From Methanobacteriota archaeon (lineage in GTDB: Archaea > Thermoplasmatota > Thermoplasmata > RBG-16-68-12): 25,508 bases of DNA. Both the position numbers and the translations under genes were made by a program. Numbering within the stretch: position 1 is the stretch's first letter; every line of letters starts with the position of its first letter. Below are positions 15,394 to 22,048 of this stretch, piece after piece. The stretch is from positions 1-25,508 of the forward strand of contig VBLR01000153.1 in assembly GCA_005878665.1 (NCBI GenBank), in the 5' to 3' direction. Below the pieces are notes generated by a model. That model saw only the letters and a list, made by a program, of their open reading frames with translations, did no database searches and was not told the DNA's origin.

Positions 15394-16227
15394 TCAGTCC
15401 ATCTCGATGCGGTAGGTTCGTTCCGGCATGTCGTGATGGATCGACCAAGCCTGCTCTTCTGTCAGCAACCCTTTCTCAAGCCACGCTCTCGTCTTCTTCG
15501 GCACCGTCGCGGGTCCGAGCACCGCACCGGGACGATCCGGATCGTCGATGTAGTCCGTCTCCAGGAGGAACCGAGCCCCGCCTTTCAAGGCCTGCGCGGC
15601 GAGTTCTTCTTTCGCCAGAATCGATGGCACGAGTCCCGAATTGTCCTCGGGTCGTGTAAGTGGCGTCGAGTGATGCTTCACGACGTACCGGGGCTCGAGC
15701 CGGGCCTGCGCGGCCATTGCTGCGAATTCCGCGAACGTTGCAGGGGTCGGGTCCTCCGTATGCAGGACGACCGCGCTTCCAAGGCTTTTGGCTTGAGCCA
15801 TCGCATAGAGGACAATGTCGTTGCACGCCCGGATGATCTCCGCGCCGACGGGAAAGTGCGGTCTCCCGATTTCGCCGAACGCGACCGCTCTCCCTTCTCG
15901 AATGTGGGTTGCCGCCAGGTCGATCGCCCGCTCCATCGATTCCATCGCAGACTCGTGGCCGAGCGTCTCACGCAGGTGGATGAACTCGACCGGATACGGC
16001 CCGAGGGCTACGAACACCTGGAGGTGTGTGGCCGCACGGACGGCTTGGGCCATCTCGAGGGTCAGGCCATATGCCTTAGCGTAGTCATCAGCTCGGGTGA
16101 CGGGCGCTTCTGCGTACGGGCTGTGCGTCAGCAGCATCGCCGTGCCGCCCGCCCGTTCGAAGAGCTTCGCCGCCTCGACCCCTTTGAAGCTCGCGCGCAG
16201 ATGGATGTGATTGTCGAAGACGGCCAC
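15394..16227 (-). CDS. TatD-like metal-dependent hydrolase (archaeal type)
   Basis: This 277-residue TIM-barrel hydrolase is related to TatD deoxyribonucleases. Metal-ligand candidates appear in order: HxH in FDNHIHL (H7, H9), E119 in AFGEIGRPHFP, H156 in VVLHTEDP, H185/H186 in VVKHHS, and D225 in LLETDYIDDP. The sequence resembles the archaeal branch of predicted TIM-barrel hydrolases (I recall COG1099) more than bacterial TatD. DNA exonuclease activity is possible but not shown. The start is GTG at 16227, immediately before the first strand. It is the last gene of a tight minus-strand cluster, TBP - SRPBCC - hydrolase, with gaps of 3 and 25 nt, likely co-transcribed from the TBP promoter. 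Confidence 0.87.
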   Translation of the reverse strand: MAVFDNHIHLRASFKGVEAAKLFERAGGTAMLLTHSPYAEAPVTRADDYAKAYGLTLEMAQAVRAATHLQVFVALGPYPVEFIHLRETLGHESAMESMERAIDLAATHIREGRAVAFGEIGRPHFPVGAEIIRACNDIVLYAMAQAKSLGSAVVLHTEDPTPATFAEFAAMAAQARLEPRYVVKHHSTPLTRPEDNSGLVPSILAKEELAAQALKGGARFLLETDYIDDPDRPGAVLGPATVPKKTRAWLEKGLLTEEQAWSIHHDMPERTYRIEMD

Positions 16228-16252
16228 GCAATCGCAGAACGACGGTGGTCTC

Positions 16253-16717
16253 TTAGGCTTTCCCGGTTCCGGGCTGACTCGAAGACGACGCGCCGACGCG
16301 GGCTCGAAGGGCGCGGTTCATCTCCTCGAAACCTCGGCGAGCATCTCGATTCAGGCTTCGGGCTAGCAAGGGAACGAGCAGACCGCGGAACCGCTCCCTT
16401 TGAATGAATCGGACGCGCGTTGACCCGAGAGGCTCGATTTGAAAGATGTGCTCGCCATCGAACAACCAAGGGAGTCCGAGGCGGCCCAGCCATCGCAGCT
16501 CGCGATGCGGGACGACCGCCTTGACGGTGGGTCGGAATCGCATCGGTCGCGTACCGGACGCCCCGAGGAGCACGTCGAGTCGGGAACCGACCAGCGCGTT
16601 GCCGTGGATTCTTCGGATGAAGGGGTTCCAATCCGGAAACTTCTCGAAATCGATCAGGACGGCCCACACATGCTCGGGGGGCGCGTCGATTTCGATCTCG
16701 GTCCGAAGTTCTAACAT
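16253..16717 (-). CDS. SRPBCC-domain (START-like/polyketide cyclase) protein
   Basis: This 154-residue protein has a SRPBCC-fold pattern: LELRTEIEIDAPPEHVWAVLIDFEKFPDWNPFI, then strands around GSRLDVLL, RFRPTVKAVVPHRELRWLG, GEHIFQIEPLGSTRVRFIQRERFRG, and a long C-terminal helix with GFEEMNRALRARV. The helix-grip cavity of this superfamily binds hydrophobic ligands, and no catalytic residues can be assigned. The ATG lies 3 nt after the TBP stop, implying co-transcription and coupled translation with TBP. Whether the link with transcription is functional is unknown. Confidence 0.87.
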   Translation of the reverse strand: MLELRTEIEIDAPPEHVWAVLIDFEKFPDWNPFIRRIHGNALVGSRLDVLLGASGTRPMRFRPTVKAVVPHRELRWLGRLGLPWLFDGEHIFQIEPLGSTRVRFIQRERFRGLLVPLLARSLNRDARRGFEEMNRALRARVGASSSSQPGTGKA

Positions 16718-16720
16718 CGC

Positions 16721-17275
16721 CTAACGGAGCAAGCCAGCAGCCTTCAGCTCCTGCGTGATCTTCTCGACTGCCTCCTCGACATCAGAAGGCTTCCGCGCGC
16801 CCGTGCACACGAGCTTGCCGCTGCCGAACAGGAGGACGACGACCTTTGGCACGTCGATCCGGTACACGAGGCCGGGGAATTGCTCCGGCTCGTACTCGAC
16901 CTTCTCGAGGCCGAGGGAGATCGCGATCGCATTCAGGTTGATCTCGGTCCCGAGGTCCGAGGACGCGACGATGTTCTGGACCTCGATCACCGGATTCTTC
17001 TTGATCGGGATGCCGGCCGCTTCGATTTGCTTCGCGACCATGTCGATCGCCGTCTTCACGTGTTCGAGGCTCTTCGCCCCGGTGCAGACGACCTTCCCGC
17101 TTCGGAACAGGAGCGTCGCGGTCTTCGGCTCCTTCAATCGGTAGATGAGGCCGGGGAACTGCTCCGGCTCGTACTCCGCCCCGCCGAGGGCAAGGGCGAT
17201 CGCCTGGAGGTCCAGTTCCTCCCCGAGGGAGGTCGAGGCGACGACGTTCTCAATCTTGATTTTGGCCAAAGTCAC
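16721..17275 (-). CDS. tbp: TATA-box binding protein (TBP)
   Basis: This 184-residue general transcription factor bends promoter DNA at the TATA box and recruits TFB and RNA polymerase. Two direct repeats form the saddle, about 5-88 and 95-180. Each carries NVVAS or NIVASSDLG, then YEPEQFPGLIYRL or YEPEQFPGLVYRI, then LLFRSGKVVCTGAK or LLFGSGKLVCTGAR. There is no long acidic C-terminal tail. The GTG at 17275 opens MTLAKIKIENVVAS; a TTG two codons later is a possible alternative. Two TATA-like boxes lie upstream (17329-17337 and 17341-17349). It leads a three-gene minus-strand cluster. Confidence 0.97.
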   Translation of the reverse strand: MTLAKIKIENVVASTSLGEELDLQAIALALGGAEYEPEQFPGLIYRLKEPKTATLLFRSGKVVCTGAKSLEHVKTAIDMVAKQIEAAGIPIKKNPVIEVQNIVASSDLGTEINLNAIAISLGLEKVEYEPEQFPGLVYRIDVPKVVVLLFGSGKLVCTGARKPSDVEEAVEKITQELKAAGLLR

Positions 17276-17328
17276 ACCACCGTCTCGCTGCCGCCCGGAG
17301 GGGCTGCAACGGAGTTCGGTATGCAGGG

Positions 17329-17349
17329 ATTAAATACCCCTTTATAAGG
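17329..17349 (-). promoter_or_regulatory. Tandem TATA-like boxes upstream of tbp
   Basis: On the minus strand CTTATAAAG (17341-17349) is followed after 3 nt by GTATTTAAT (17329-17337). The proximal box is centred about 58 nt before the GTG, the distal about 70 nt. Both lie in the 89-bp gap between panE and tbp. Confidence 0.55.
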
Positions 17350-17364
17350 TTTGGTCGCTAACGT

Positions 17365-18276
17365 TCACGCCGAGGCCGCGCGGAACGCTGCCTCTCTTGC
17401 CCGAACGAGCGCGTACAGACCGGCGTTCAACGGAACCGGGATCCGGTGGCGTTCCGCGGCTCGGACGATCGATCCTGTGATAGCATCGATTTCCGTTCGA
17501 TGGTGGCGGTCTAGATCTTGGAGCATGCTCGCTCGGTTCGCGGCGGTCCGCTTCGCGACAAGGAGCGTGCGATGTCTCAACTCCTCTTCGTCGACCTTTG
17601 CGCCTTCGGCTTTCGCGACCGCGGTGGCCTCGCGGCATACGCTCTCGACGATGCCGAGGAGGCGTTTGTCCCGGACGATCCGCCCGTTCGGGACCTCCGC
17701 AAGGGCGGCAATCGGGTTGAGCGCTGCGTTCACGACGAGCTTCGACCACAGCTCCGTTCGGATGTCGCTCGTCACGCTTGCGACGATTCCGACGTCCGCG
17801 AGAAGATTTCGAAAGCGGACGAGATCCGCTTCGCGGACGTGACTCCACGCGCCGAGGACCGTTTCGCCGATGCCGGCATGGCGTATCTCGCCCGGCCCGA
17901 CAAAGGTGACGCCGTGCGCCGTTGTGCCCGCAATCACACGCCGCGCGGTCCTCGCGATTGTATCTGCATTTCCAAGGCCATTTTGAAGCGTGACGAAGAT
18001 CGCTCGCTCGCCGAGCGGACGCAAGGCGATCATCGCATTCGCGGTGTCGTAGGACTTCGTCGTGACCACGACGAATTCCGGTTTCGCGTTCTGCGGAACT
18101 CGGGTCGCAGCGCGCGGTTTCGCGATGATCGCTGTCTTCCCGGAGATTCGGAGTCCGTGCGATTTGATCGCCGAGATGTGCTCCCCCCTCCCGATGAGGG
18201 TCACATCATGCCGCTGGGAGAGGAGGCCTCCGAAGAAACTGCCCATCGCGCCCGCGCCGAACACGAGAAGTTCCAC
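17365..18276 (-). CDS. panE: 2-dehydropantoate 2-reductase (ketopantoate reductase)
   Basis: This 303-residue enzyme reduces ketopantoate to pantoate with NADPH, a step toward coenzyme A. The N-terminal nucleotide loop is VFGAGAMGSFFGGLL (5-19). The conserved LQNGLGN lies at 97-103, and the catalytic Lys region WSKLVVNAALNPIAAL carries K179, N183 and N187. The C-terminal helical domain closes with MLQDLDRHHRTEIDAI, the ketopantoate-binding Ser/Glu region. GTG at 18276 begins right at the Rossmann strand. Open frame upstream runs into the AT-rich promoter zone and is not coding. A strong TATA box (TTTATATAAA, 18338-18347) lies 66 nt upstream. Confidence 0.92.
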   Translation of the reverse strand: MELLVFGAGAMGSFFGGLLSQRHDVTLIGRGEHISAIKSHGLRISGKTAIIAKPRAATRVPQNAKPEFVVVTTKSYDTANAMIALRPLGERAIFVTLQNGLGNADTIARTARRVIAGTTAHGVTFVGPGEIRHAGIGETVLGAWSHVREADLVRFRNLLADVGIVASVTSDIRTELWSKLVVNAALNPIAALAEVPNGRIVRDKRLLGIVESVCREATAVAKAEGAKVDEEELRHRTLLVAKRTAANRASMLQDLDRHHRTEIDAITGSIVRAAERHRIPVPLNAGLYALVRAREAAFRAASA

Positions 18277-18337
18277 GATTCGAGTGATGCGGGCGCAATC
18301 CAAAACGGTTTCGCTGTGCGTTTCGCATCTTGTCGTT

Positions 18338-18347
18338 TTTATATAAA
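18338..18347 (-). promoter_or_regulatory. Strong TATA box for panE
   Basis: TTTATATAAA lies in a markedly AT-rich 60-bp stretch that also holds the plus-strand promoter of the 12-residue peptide gene. Centred 66 nt before the panE GTG, it predicts a leader of about 40 nt. Confidence 0.6.
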
Positions 18348-18377
18348 TCGCAAAATGAACGATTTTTTGTCGATTCG

Positions 18378-18387
18378 CTACTTTTAA
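18378..18387 (+). promoter_or_regulatory. TATA element for the 12-aa lysine-rich peptide gene
   Basis: CTACTTTTAA, identical over 10 nt to the element upstream of ftsZ at 24180-24189. Its centre is about 44 nt before the GTG at 18427, so transcription should begin near 18408, just before the GGGAGGA ribosome-binding site. Confidence 0.6.
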
Positions 18388-18426
18388 GACCCCTTGTCGC
18401 ATTACAGAAAATAGGGAGGAAAGAAG

Positions 18427-18465
18427 TGGCCAAGAAAAAGAAGGGCAAGAAAAAGAAGAGATAGG
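18427..18465 (+). CDS. Tiny lysine-rich peptide, 12 aa (putative)
   Basis: The frame reads GTG then codons for AKKKKGKKKKR and stop TAG, giving MAKKKKGKKKKR: 8 Lys and 1 Arg in 12 residues. The two KKKK blocks come from an exact 12-nt direct repeat (AAGAAAAAGAAG) separated by GGC. Upstream are a strong Shine-Dalgarno (GGGAGGA, about 7 nt before GTG) and a CTACTTTTAA promoter element identical to that of ftsZ. A hairpin followed by a T-run lies downstream (18489-18537). Such signals around so short a frame are unlikely by chance. It recalls tiny basic ribosomal proteins such as eL41 in charge only, not in sequence. Alternatively the transcript is a purine-rich small RNA. Function unknown. Confidence 0.5.
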
Positions 18466-18488
18466 CGCTTGCCCGGCCAGCCCTCGCG

Positions 18489-18537
18489 GTGAAATGTCGC
18501 TCGGCGACTCATCGCGTCGCACCCTTTTCACGTTTTT
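18489..18537 (+). terminator. Possible hairpin/T-run terminator after the 12-aa gene
   Basis: GTGAAA (18489-18494) can pair with TTTCAC (18526-18531), enclosing a GTCGC-TCG-GCGAC hairpin (18496-18508), and GTTTTTC follows. It overlaps the last codons of the convergent endonuclease V gene, whose coding need may explain part of the pattern. Confidence 0.35.
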
Positions 18538-19489
18538 CATTCCTCTTATTCCTTTTCATCTCCCGGCCAATCCGGTCTGCGAGCTTCAGCGGTTCGGGAT
18601 ATCCGCGGAGCGTTGACGCGCGAACCATTTCGAGCGCGCGCTCGAGAGAGATCCGGTGGCCGATTGAGACAAAGATCGGCCGTTCGCGACCCGGCGGGGT
18701 CCACGCATACCCGCGGACTTGACCGCCGAATTCGATCGGAGACGCTCCCGAGGGCATTGGGCCGCTCCTCTCCGCGCGACCGACCAGCGGGTGCTTCGCG
18801 ATGCCAATCGTTGGAAGGTCGAGTCGAACGCCGACATGACAGGCGACTCCAAAGAGCGCGGGATGCAGGCGACCATGACCGTCGATCAAGAGAATGTCCG
18901 GTCGCCGATTGAGGCGACGAACGGCCGCCTCGATTCCGGGAAATTCGCGGTATGCAAGAAAGGTCGGGATGTACGGGAACTCGGCCTTCGTGGTCACCGC
19001 GGATATTTCGACGGGGATCAGTTTCTCCGCATCCAGGTTCGTGGCAACCACATACATCGCGTCTCCGTCGTAACTCGCATCGACGCCTGCGATGCATTCG
19101 AGTTGTTGATCGTCGCCCCGCTCGACAACGCGCGTACTGAGCATCTGCTGCTCCTCCCGAAGCGACGTGAGGAAGCCGACAGGTTCCAGACTGTCCAAGA
19201 TTCGATCTGCGGAGACGCGTCCCCGGAACAGACGGGTGCCCTCCCGGCCGAGTTCTGACGACGCCGATGTCAGGACCGGACGACCGTCCGCTCGGACGAC
19301 GCGATGACTCCCCGGCCTCTCCGGATGAGCGGCGACCCACACGGCCACGGATCGGGCCGCCCGAATGTCACCCAACGCCCGCGCGATCGCTCCGCAGGTC
19401 GCGACGCGCCCGCGTCCGACTTGGTCGATGCATTCTTGGAGAGCCCTCCCAAAGTCGATGTCCACAATCGCATATCGACTCGTGTCCAC
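18509..19489 (-). CDS. nfi: Alkyltransferase-like (ATL) domain fused to endonuclease V
   Basis: From GTG 19489 this is 326 residues. Residues about 12-75 match the DNA-binding domain of O6-alkylguanine transferases: GRGRVATCGAIARALGDIRAARSV then GSHRVVRADGRP. The acceptor motif PCHRV reads GSHRV (S61), so alkyl transfer is not expected and the domain looks ATL-like. Residues about 105-310 are endonuclease V, which nicks next to deaminated bases such as inosine: D137 in AGVDASY, PYIPTFLAYRE with E182, D203 in LIDGHGRLHP, and IGIAKHPLVG. A basic tail (MKRNKRNEKREKG) ends the protein. A related fusion is known from Ferroplasma acidarmanus (from memory). The start is uncertain: ATG at 19558 would add 23 residues. 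Confidence 0.9.
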   Translation of the reverse strand: MDTSRYAIVDIDFGRALQECIDQVGRGRVATCGAIARALGDIRAARSVAVWVAAHPERPGSHRVVRADGRPVLTSASSELGREGTRLFRGRVSADRILDSLEPVGFLTSLREEQQMLSTRVVERGDDQQLECIAGVDASYDGDAMYVVATNLDAEKLIPVEISAVTTKAEFPYIPTFLAYREFPGIEAAVRRLNRRPDILLIDGHGRLHPALFGVACHVGVRLDLPTIGIAKHPLVGRAERSGPMPSGASPIEFGGQVRGYAWTPPGRERPIFVSIGHRISLERALEMVRASTLRGYPEPLKLADRIGREMKRNKRNEKREKGATR

Positions 19490-19571
19490 AATACTTTTCC
19501 ATTTCGAGGATTCGCGCTGGCAGTAGCCTCGAAAACCCTTTCTACGAAATCGTCCCATCGGCGGGCCACCC

Positions 19572-20858
19572 ATGTCCTTGGTGCTCCGCGGTGGCCTGAT
19601 CGTCACCCAGGACGAGAAGCGTCGCTTGGTGACGGGAGACATCCGAGTGGAAGACGGGCGAATAGCTGCGGTGGGCGACGTCGACCGTACCGCGGACGAG
19701 GTCATTGACTGCTCCGGGTGTGCCGTCCTTCCCGGCTTCATCAACCTGCACCACCACGTCGCGAACACGCTCCTCCGCGGCGTTGCCGACGACCTCCCGC
19801 TCGAAGAGATGCTCCCGAGAGCCTCCGCGATCGACGCGAAGCTCACGCGGCGCGATGTGCAAATCGGCGCGCTCCTCGGATGCATCGAGATGATCCGTTC
19901 GGGGACGACGAGCTTTCACGACCTGTTCTACTGGGAAGACGAGGTCGCGCGGGCGGTGCGCGAATCAGGGATGCGAGGGTTTCTGTCCTGGGTCACGCTC
20001 GATGAGGCCTTCACGACGCAGCACGGCAGCCCGGTGAAGAACGCCGACGCGTTCGTCGCGAAACAGAAGGGCGATCCCCTTGTCACGCCCTCCGTCGGCG
20101 TGCAGGGCGTCTACGTCGCCTCGGAGGAAACCTACGCGAAGGCGAAAGAAATCGCCGAGCGACGCGATGTGCGACTCCATACGCATCTCTCCGAGACGCG
20201 CGGGGAGGTGGAAGCCCACCGCAAGAAGACCGGCCTTCGACCCGTCGAATGGCTCGAGAAAATCGGATTCCTCGGGGATCGGGTCACCGCGGCGCATTGC
20301 GTCTGGGTCACGATGAACGAGGTCCGCGCCCTCGCTCGTTGCGGCGCGAGCGTCGCCCACTGCCCCGTTTCCAACATGAAGCTCGCGAGCGGCGGCGTGG
20401 CTCCGGTGCCGGAGATGATCTCCGAAGGCGTCGTCGTGGGCCTCGGGACCGACTCGCCGATCTCGAACAACGGGATGGACGTCTTCGCGGACATGAAAGT
20501 CGCCGCCCTCCTGCACAAGGCGACCCGGTGGGACGCTCGGGTGATGTCGGCGCAGACCGTCCTCGATCTCGCGACGATTCACGCGGCCCGCGCGTTGCAT
20601 GTCGACCGCGAACTCGGTTCGATCGAGGTGGGGAAGCGGGCGGACCTCGCGGTCGTCTCGCTGAAAGGCGCCCACACAACTCCTTTTTATCCGGAGACCG
20701 TCATCCGGCACCTCGTCTACAACGGCCGGGGGAGCGACGTGGAGGCGACGATTGTCGATGGCCAAGTCCTCATGTCGGGTGGCGTCGTCCGTACCGTCGA
20801 CGAGGCAGACGTCATCGCTCGAGCTCAAGAGACGGCCCGCGAGCTGTTCGAGGCGTGA
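19572..20858 (+). CDS. Amidohydrolase: 5'-deoxyadenosine/methylthioadenosine/SAH deaminase family
   Basis: This 428-residue zinc amidohydrolase probably deaminates adenosine-type by-products of SAM chemistry (5'-deoxyadenosine, methylthioadenosine, S-adenosylhomocysteine) to the inosine forms. The N-terminal beta-sandwich is followed by the HxH motif in PGFINLHHHVANTLLRG (H60, H62), then HTHLSET, AAHCVWV, CPVSNMKLASG and the Asp in GTDSPISNNGMD. A C-terminal sandwich strand pair (GKRADLAVV ... VDGQVLMSGG) completes the fold. The ATG at 19572 opens the standard first strand. The upstream AT-richer CTTTCTACG near 19543 is a weak TATA candidate. It is followed after 3 nt by rnhB, so the two are likely co-transcribed. 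TRZ/ATZ-type substrates cannot be excluded. Confidence 0.88.
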   Translation: MSLVLRGGLIVTQDEKRRLVTGDIRVEDGRIAAVGDVDRTADEVIDCSGCAVLPGFINLHHHVANTLLRGVADDLPLEEMLPRASAIDAKLTRRDVQIGALLGCIEMIRSGTTSFHDLFYWEDEVARAVRESGMRGFLSWVTLDEAFTTQHGSPVKNADAFVAKQKGDPLVTPSVGVQGVYVASEETYAKAKEIAERRDVRLHTHLSETRGEVEAHRKKTGLRPVEWLEKIGFLGDRVTAAHCVWVTMNEVRALARCGASVAHCPVSNMKLASGGVAPVPEMISEGVVVGLGTDSPISNNGMDVFADMKVAALLHKATRWDARVMSAQTVLDLATIHAARALHVDRELGSIEVGKRADLAVVSLKGAHTTPFYPETVIRHLVYNGRGSDVEATIVDGQVLMSGGVVRTVDEADVIARAQETARELFEA

Positions 20859-20861
20859 GCC

Positions 20862-21512
20862 GTGATCGTCGGCGTCGACGAAGCGGGGAGAGGCCCAGTC
20901 CTCGGTCCGCTCGTCGTGGCCGGCGTCGCGGTCGAGTCCGACGTCGCGCTGCGCCACATCAACGTTCGGGATTCGAAGAGACTGTCGCCGGAGAAGCGGG
21001 AGGCGCTGGCCCCGGAGATCGAGAAGCTCGCGACGTGGGAGCTCCTGGTGATCCCCGCCGAGCAGATCGACCTGATGCGGGCCGAGATGTCCCTGAACGA
21101 CTTCGAGGCGAAGCTCTTCGCGCAGCTGATCGAGCGACTGCATCCGGAGACAGCCTACGTCGACGCCGCGGACGTCGACGAGATCGAATTCAAGCGGTGC
21201 GTCCAGCGAGAGTTGTCTTTCGCCGTCGAGGTCGTCTCCCAGCACAACGCGGACGAGCTCTTTCCGGTCGTGAGCGCCGCATCGATCTTGGCGAAAGTCC
21301 GTCGAGACCACGAGATGCGCACGATCGAGGAAGAGATCGGCGACACGATCGGCTCGGGCTATCCGTCGGACCCGGACACGGTTGCGTTCCTGGAAAAGTG
21401 GATTAAGAAACGAGGGACTCTGCCGCCGCACACGCGGACCTCCTGGGACACCGCTCGGCGTTTGCTCGCGGAGTCCCGGAACCGGAAGCTCGACGAATTC
21501 GGCGGTCGGTAG
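20862..21512 (+). CDS. rnhB: Ribonuclease HII
   Basis: This 216-residue enzyme nicks the RNA strand of RNA-DNA hybrids, including single ribonucleotides left in DNA. The catalytic D6-E7 pair is in IVGVDEAGRGPVLGPLVVAG. RDSKRLSPEKRE follows, the third acidic site is in TAYVDAADVDEIEF, and ASILAKVRRDHEM carries the fourth. GSGYPSDPDT and HTRTSWDTARRLL are typical of the archaeal type. GTG at 20862 lies 3 nt after the deaminase stop. The SCP2 protein starts 2 nt after its own stop, making a three-gene plus-strand run. Confidence 0.96.
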   Translation: MIVGVDEAGRGPVLGPLVVAGVAVESDVALRHINVRDSKRLSPEKREALAPEIEKLATWELLVIPAEQIDLMRAEMSLNDFEAKLFAQLIERLHPETAYVDAADVDEIEFKRCVQRELSFAVEVVSQHNADELFPVVSAASILAKVRRDHEMRTIEEEIGDTIGSGYPSDPDTVAFLEKWIKKRGTLPPHTRTSWDTARRLLAESRNRKLDEFGGR

Positions 21513-21514
21513 CG

Positions 21515-21844
21515 ATGAGGGAGATGCTCGAAGACTTGATCCGCAAGTTCAATGCGAAGGTCGCCTCCGACCCACCGCTTCAGGCGGAGCTCGTCGGCCT
21601 CCGGAAGACGGTCCTGATCGAACTGAAGGACGGCACGAAGTATCACTTCACCCTCGCAGACCAAGAGGTCGCTGGCCTCGTCGACGGGGGCGTCGATTCG
21701 GCGGACATCACGATCTCGACGGATGCGGACACGTTGCGCGGACTGATCCTGCGGGAGATTGGTCCGTTCAAGGCCTACGCGACGGGGAAGATCAAGCTGA
21801 AGGGCAGTCTGGAGGACCTCGCGCGCTTCCGGAAATTCTTCTGA
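21515..21844 (+). CDS. SCP2 sterol-carrier-like protein
   Basis: This 109-residue single-domain protein has the SCP2 pattern: a first helix (EDLIRKFNAKV), a strand KTVLIELKDGTKYHFTL, then the hallmark ADITISTDADTLRGLILREIGPFKAYATGKIKLKGSLEDLARFRKFF. The GKIKLKGSLEDLARF ending is especially diagnostic. SCP2 domains bind lipids or fatty acyl-CoA in a hydrophobic tunnel. The start may be ATG 21515 or ATG 21524. It lies 2 nt after rnhB. Given the acyl-CoA enzymes elsewhere in the window, acyl lipid handling is plausible but unproven. Confidence 0.9.
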   Translation: MREMLEDLIRKFNAKVASDPPLQAELVGLRKTVLIELKDGTKYHFTLADQEVAGLVDGGVDSADITISTDADTLRGLILREIGPFKAYATGKIKLKGSLEDLARFRKFF

Positions 21845-21859
21845 GCGGCGCCCGCGATA

Positions 21860-21868
21860 GGTTTATCC
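21860..21868 (+). promoter_or_regulatory. TATA-like box for the initiator tRNA
   Basis: GGTTTATCC is the only AT-rich element between the SCP2 stop and the tRNA. It is about 63 nt upstream of the tRNA 5' end, implying a leader of about 35-40 nt to be removed by RNase P. Confidence 0.45.
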
Positions 21869-21910
21869 GACACGCTCCAATCCGGACGGACGACCGCCGG
21901 CGCGCCGTGG

Positions 21911-21924
21911 CTCGATGCATCGAG
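21911..21924 (+). repeat. 14-bp palindrome in the tRNA 5' leader
   Basis: CTCGATGCATCGAG is a perfect palindrome ending 2 nt before the mature tRNA 5' end. In RNA it could form a 5-bp hairpin with a TGCA loop beside the RNase P site. A DNA-binding role is equally possible. Confidence 0.55.
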
Positions 21925-21965
21925 GTAGCGGGGTGGGGTAGCCAGGATATCCCGTCGGGCTCATA

Positions 21966-21994
21966 CCCCGGGACTCCCAGGTCCCCGGTGAGAC
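21966..21994 (+). other. tRNA intron 1, position 37/38 (29 nt)
   Basis: Loop bases CTCA (21960-21963) pair perfectly with TGAG (21989-21992), giving the 4-bp central helix. The flanking 3-nt bulges are TA|C (21964-21966) and AC|A (21993-21995), with cuts after the second base. A GC-rich inner hairpin (CCGGGAC with GTCCCCGG, one bulged C) completes the bulge-helix-bulge. Confidence 0.9.
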
Positions 21995-22016
21995 ACCCGG
22001 AGATCGATGGTTCAAA

Positions 22017-22048
22017 AGGGCGACGAGGACGACCTCAGGCCCGGAAAG
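22017..22048 (+). other. tRNA intron 2, T-loop position 59/60 (32 nt)
   Basis: The T loop is split as TTCAAA|T. TTCA (22011-22014) faces GGAA (22043-22046) with three pairs and one A-G mismatch. The 3-nt bulges are AAA (22015-22017) and AGT (22047-22049). The inner helix GGGC (22018-22021)/GCCC (22039-22042) continues to a GAGG/CCTC hairpin. Cutting after the second bulge base restores a 7-nt T loop. Confidence 0.85.

Noticed and set aside
18277..18540. Extension of PanE to a start at 18540
   Set aside because: The added residues come from AT-rich promoter DNA and the tiny gene region; the Rossmann strand begins at GTG 18276.
21966..22048. tRNA read as a pseudogene with insertions
   Set aside because: Both insertions form bulge-helix-bulge motifs at the exact places that restore a perfect initiator tRNA, so introns explain them better than decay.
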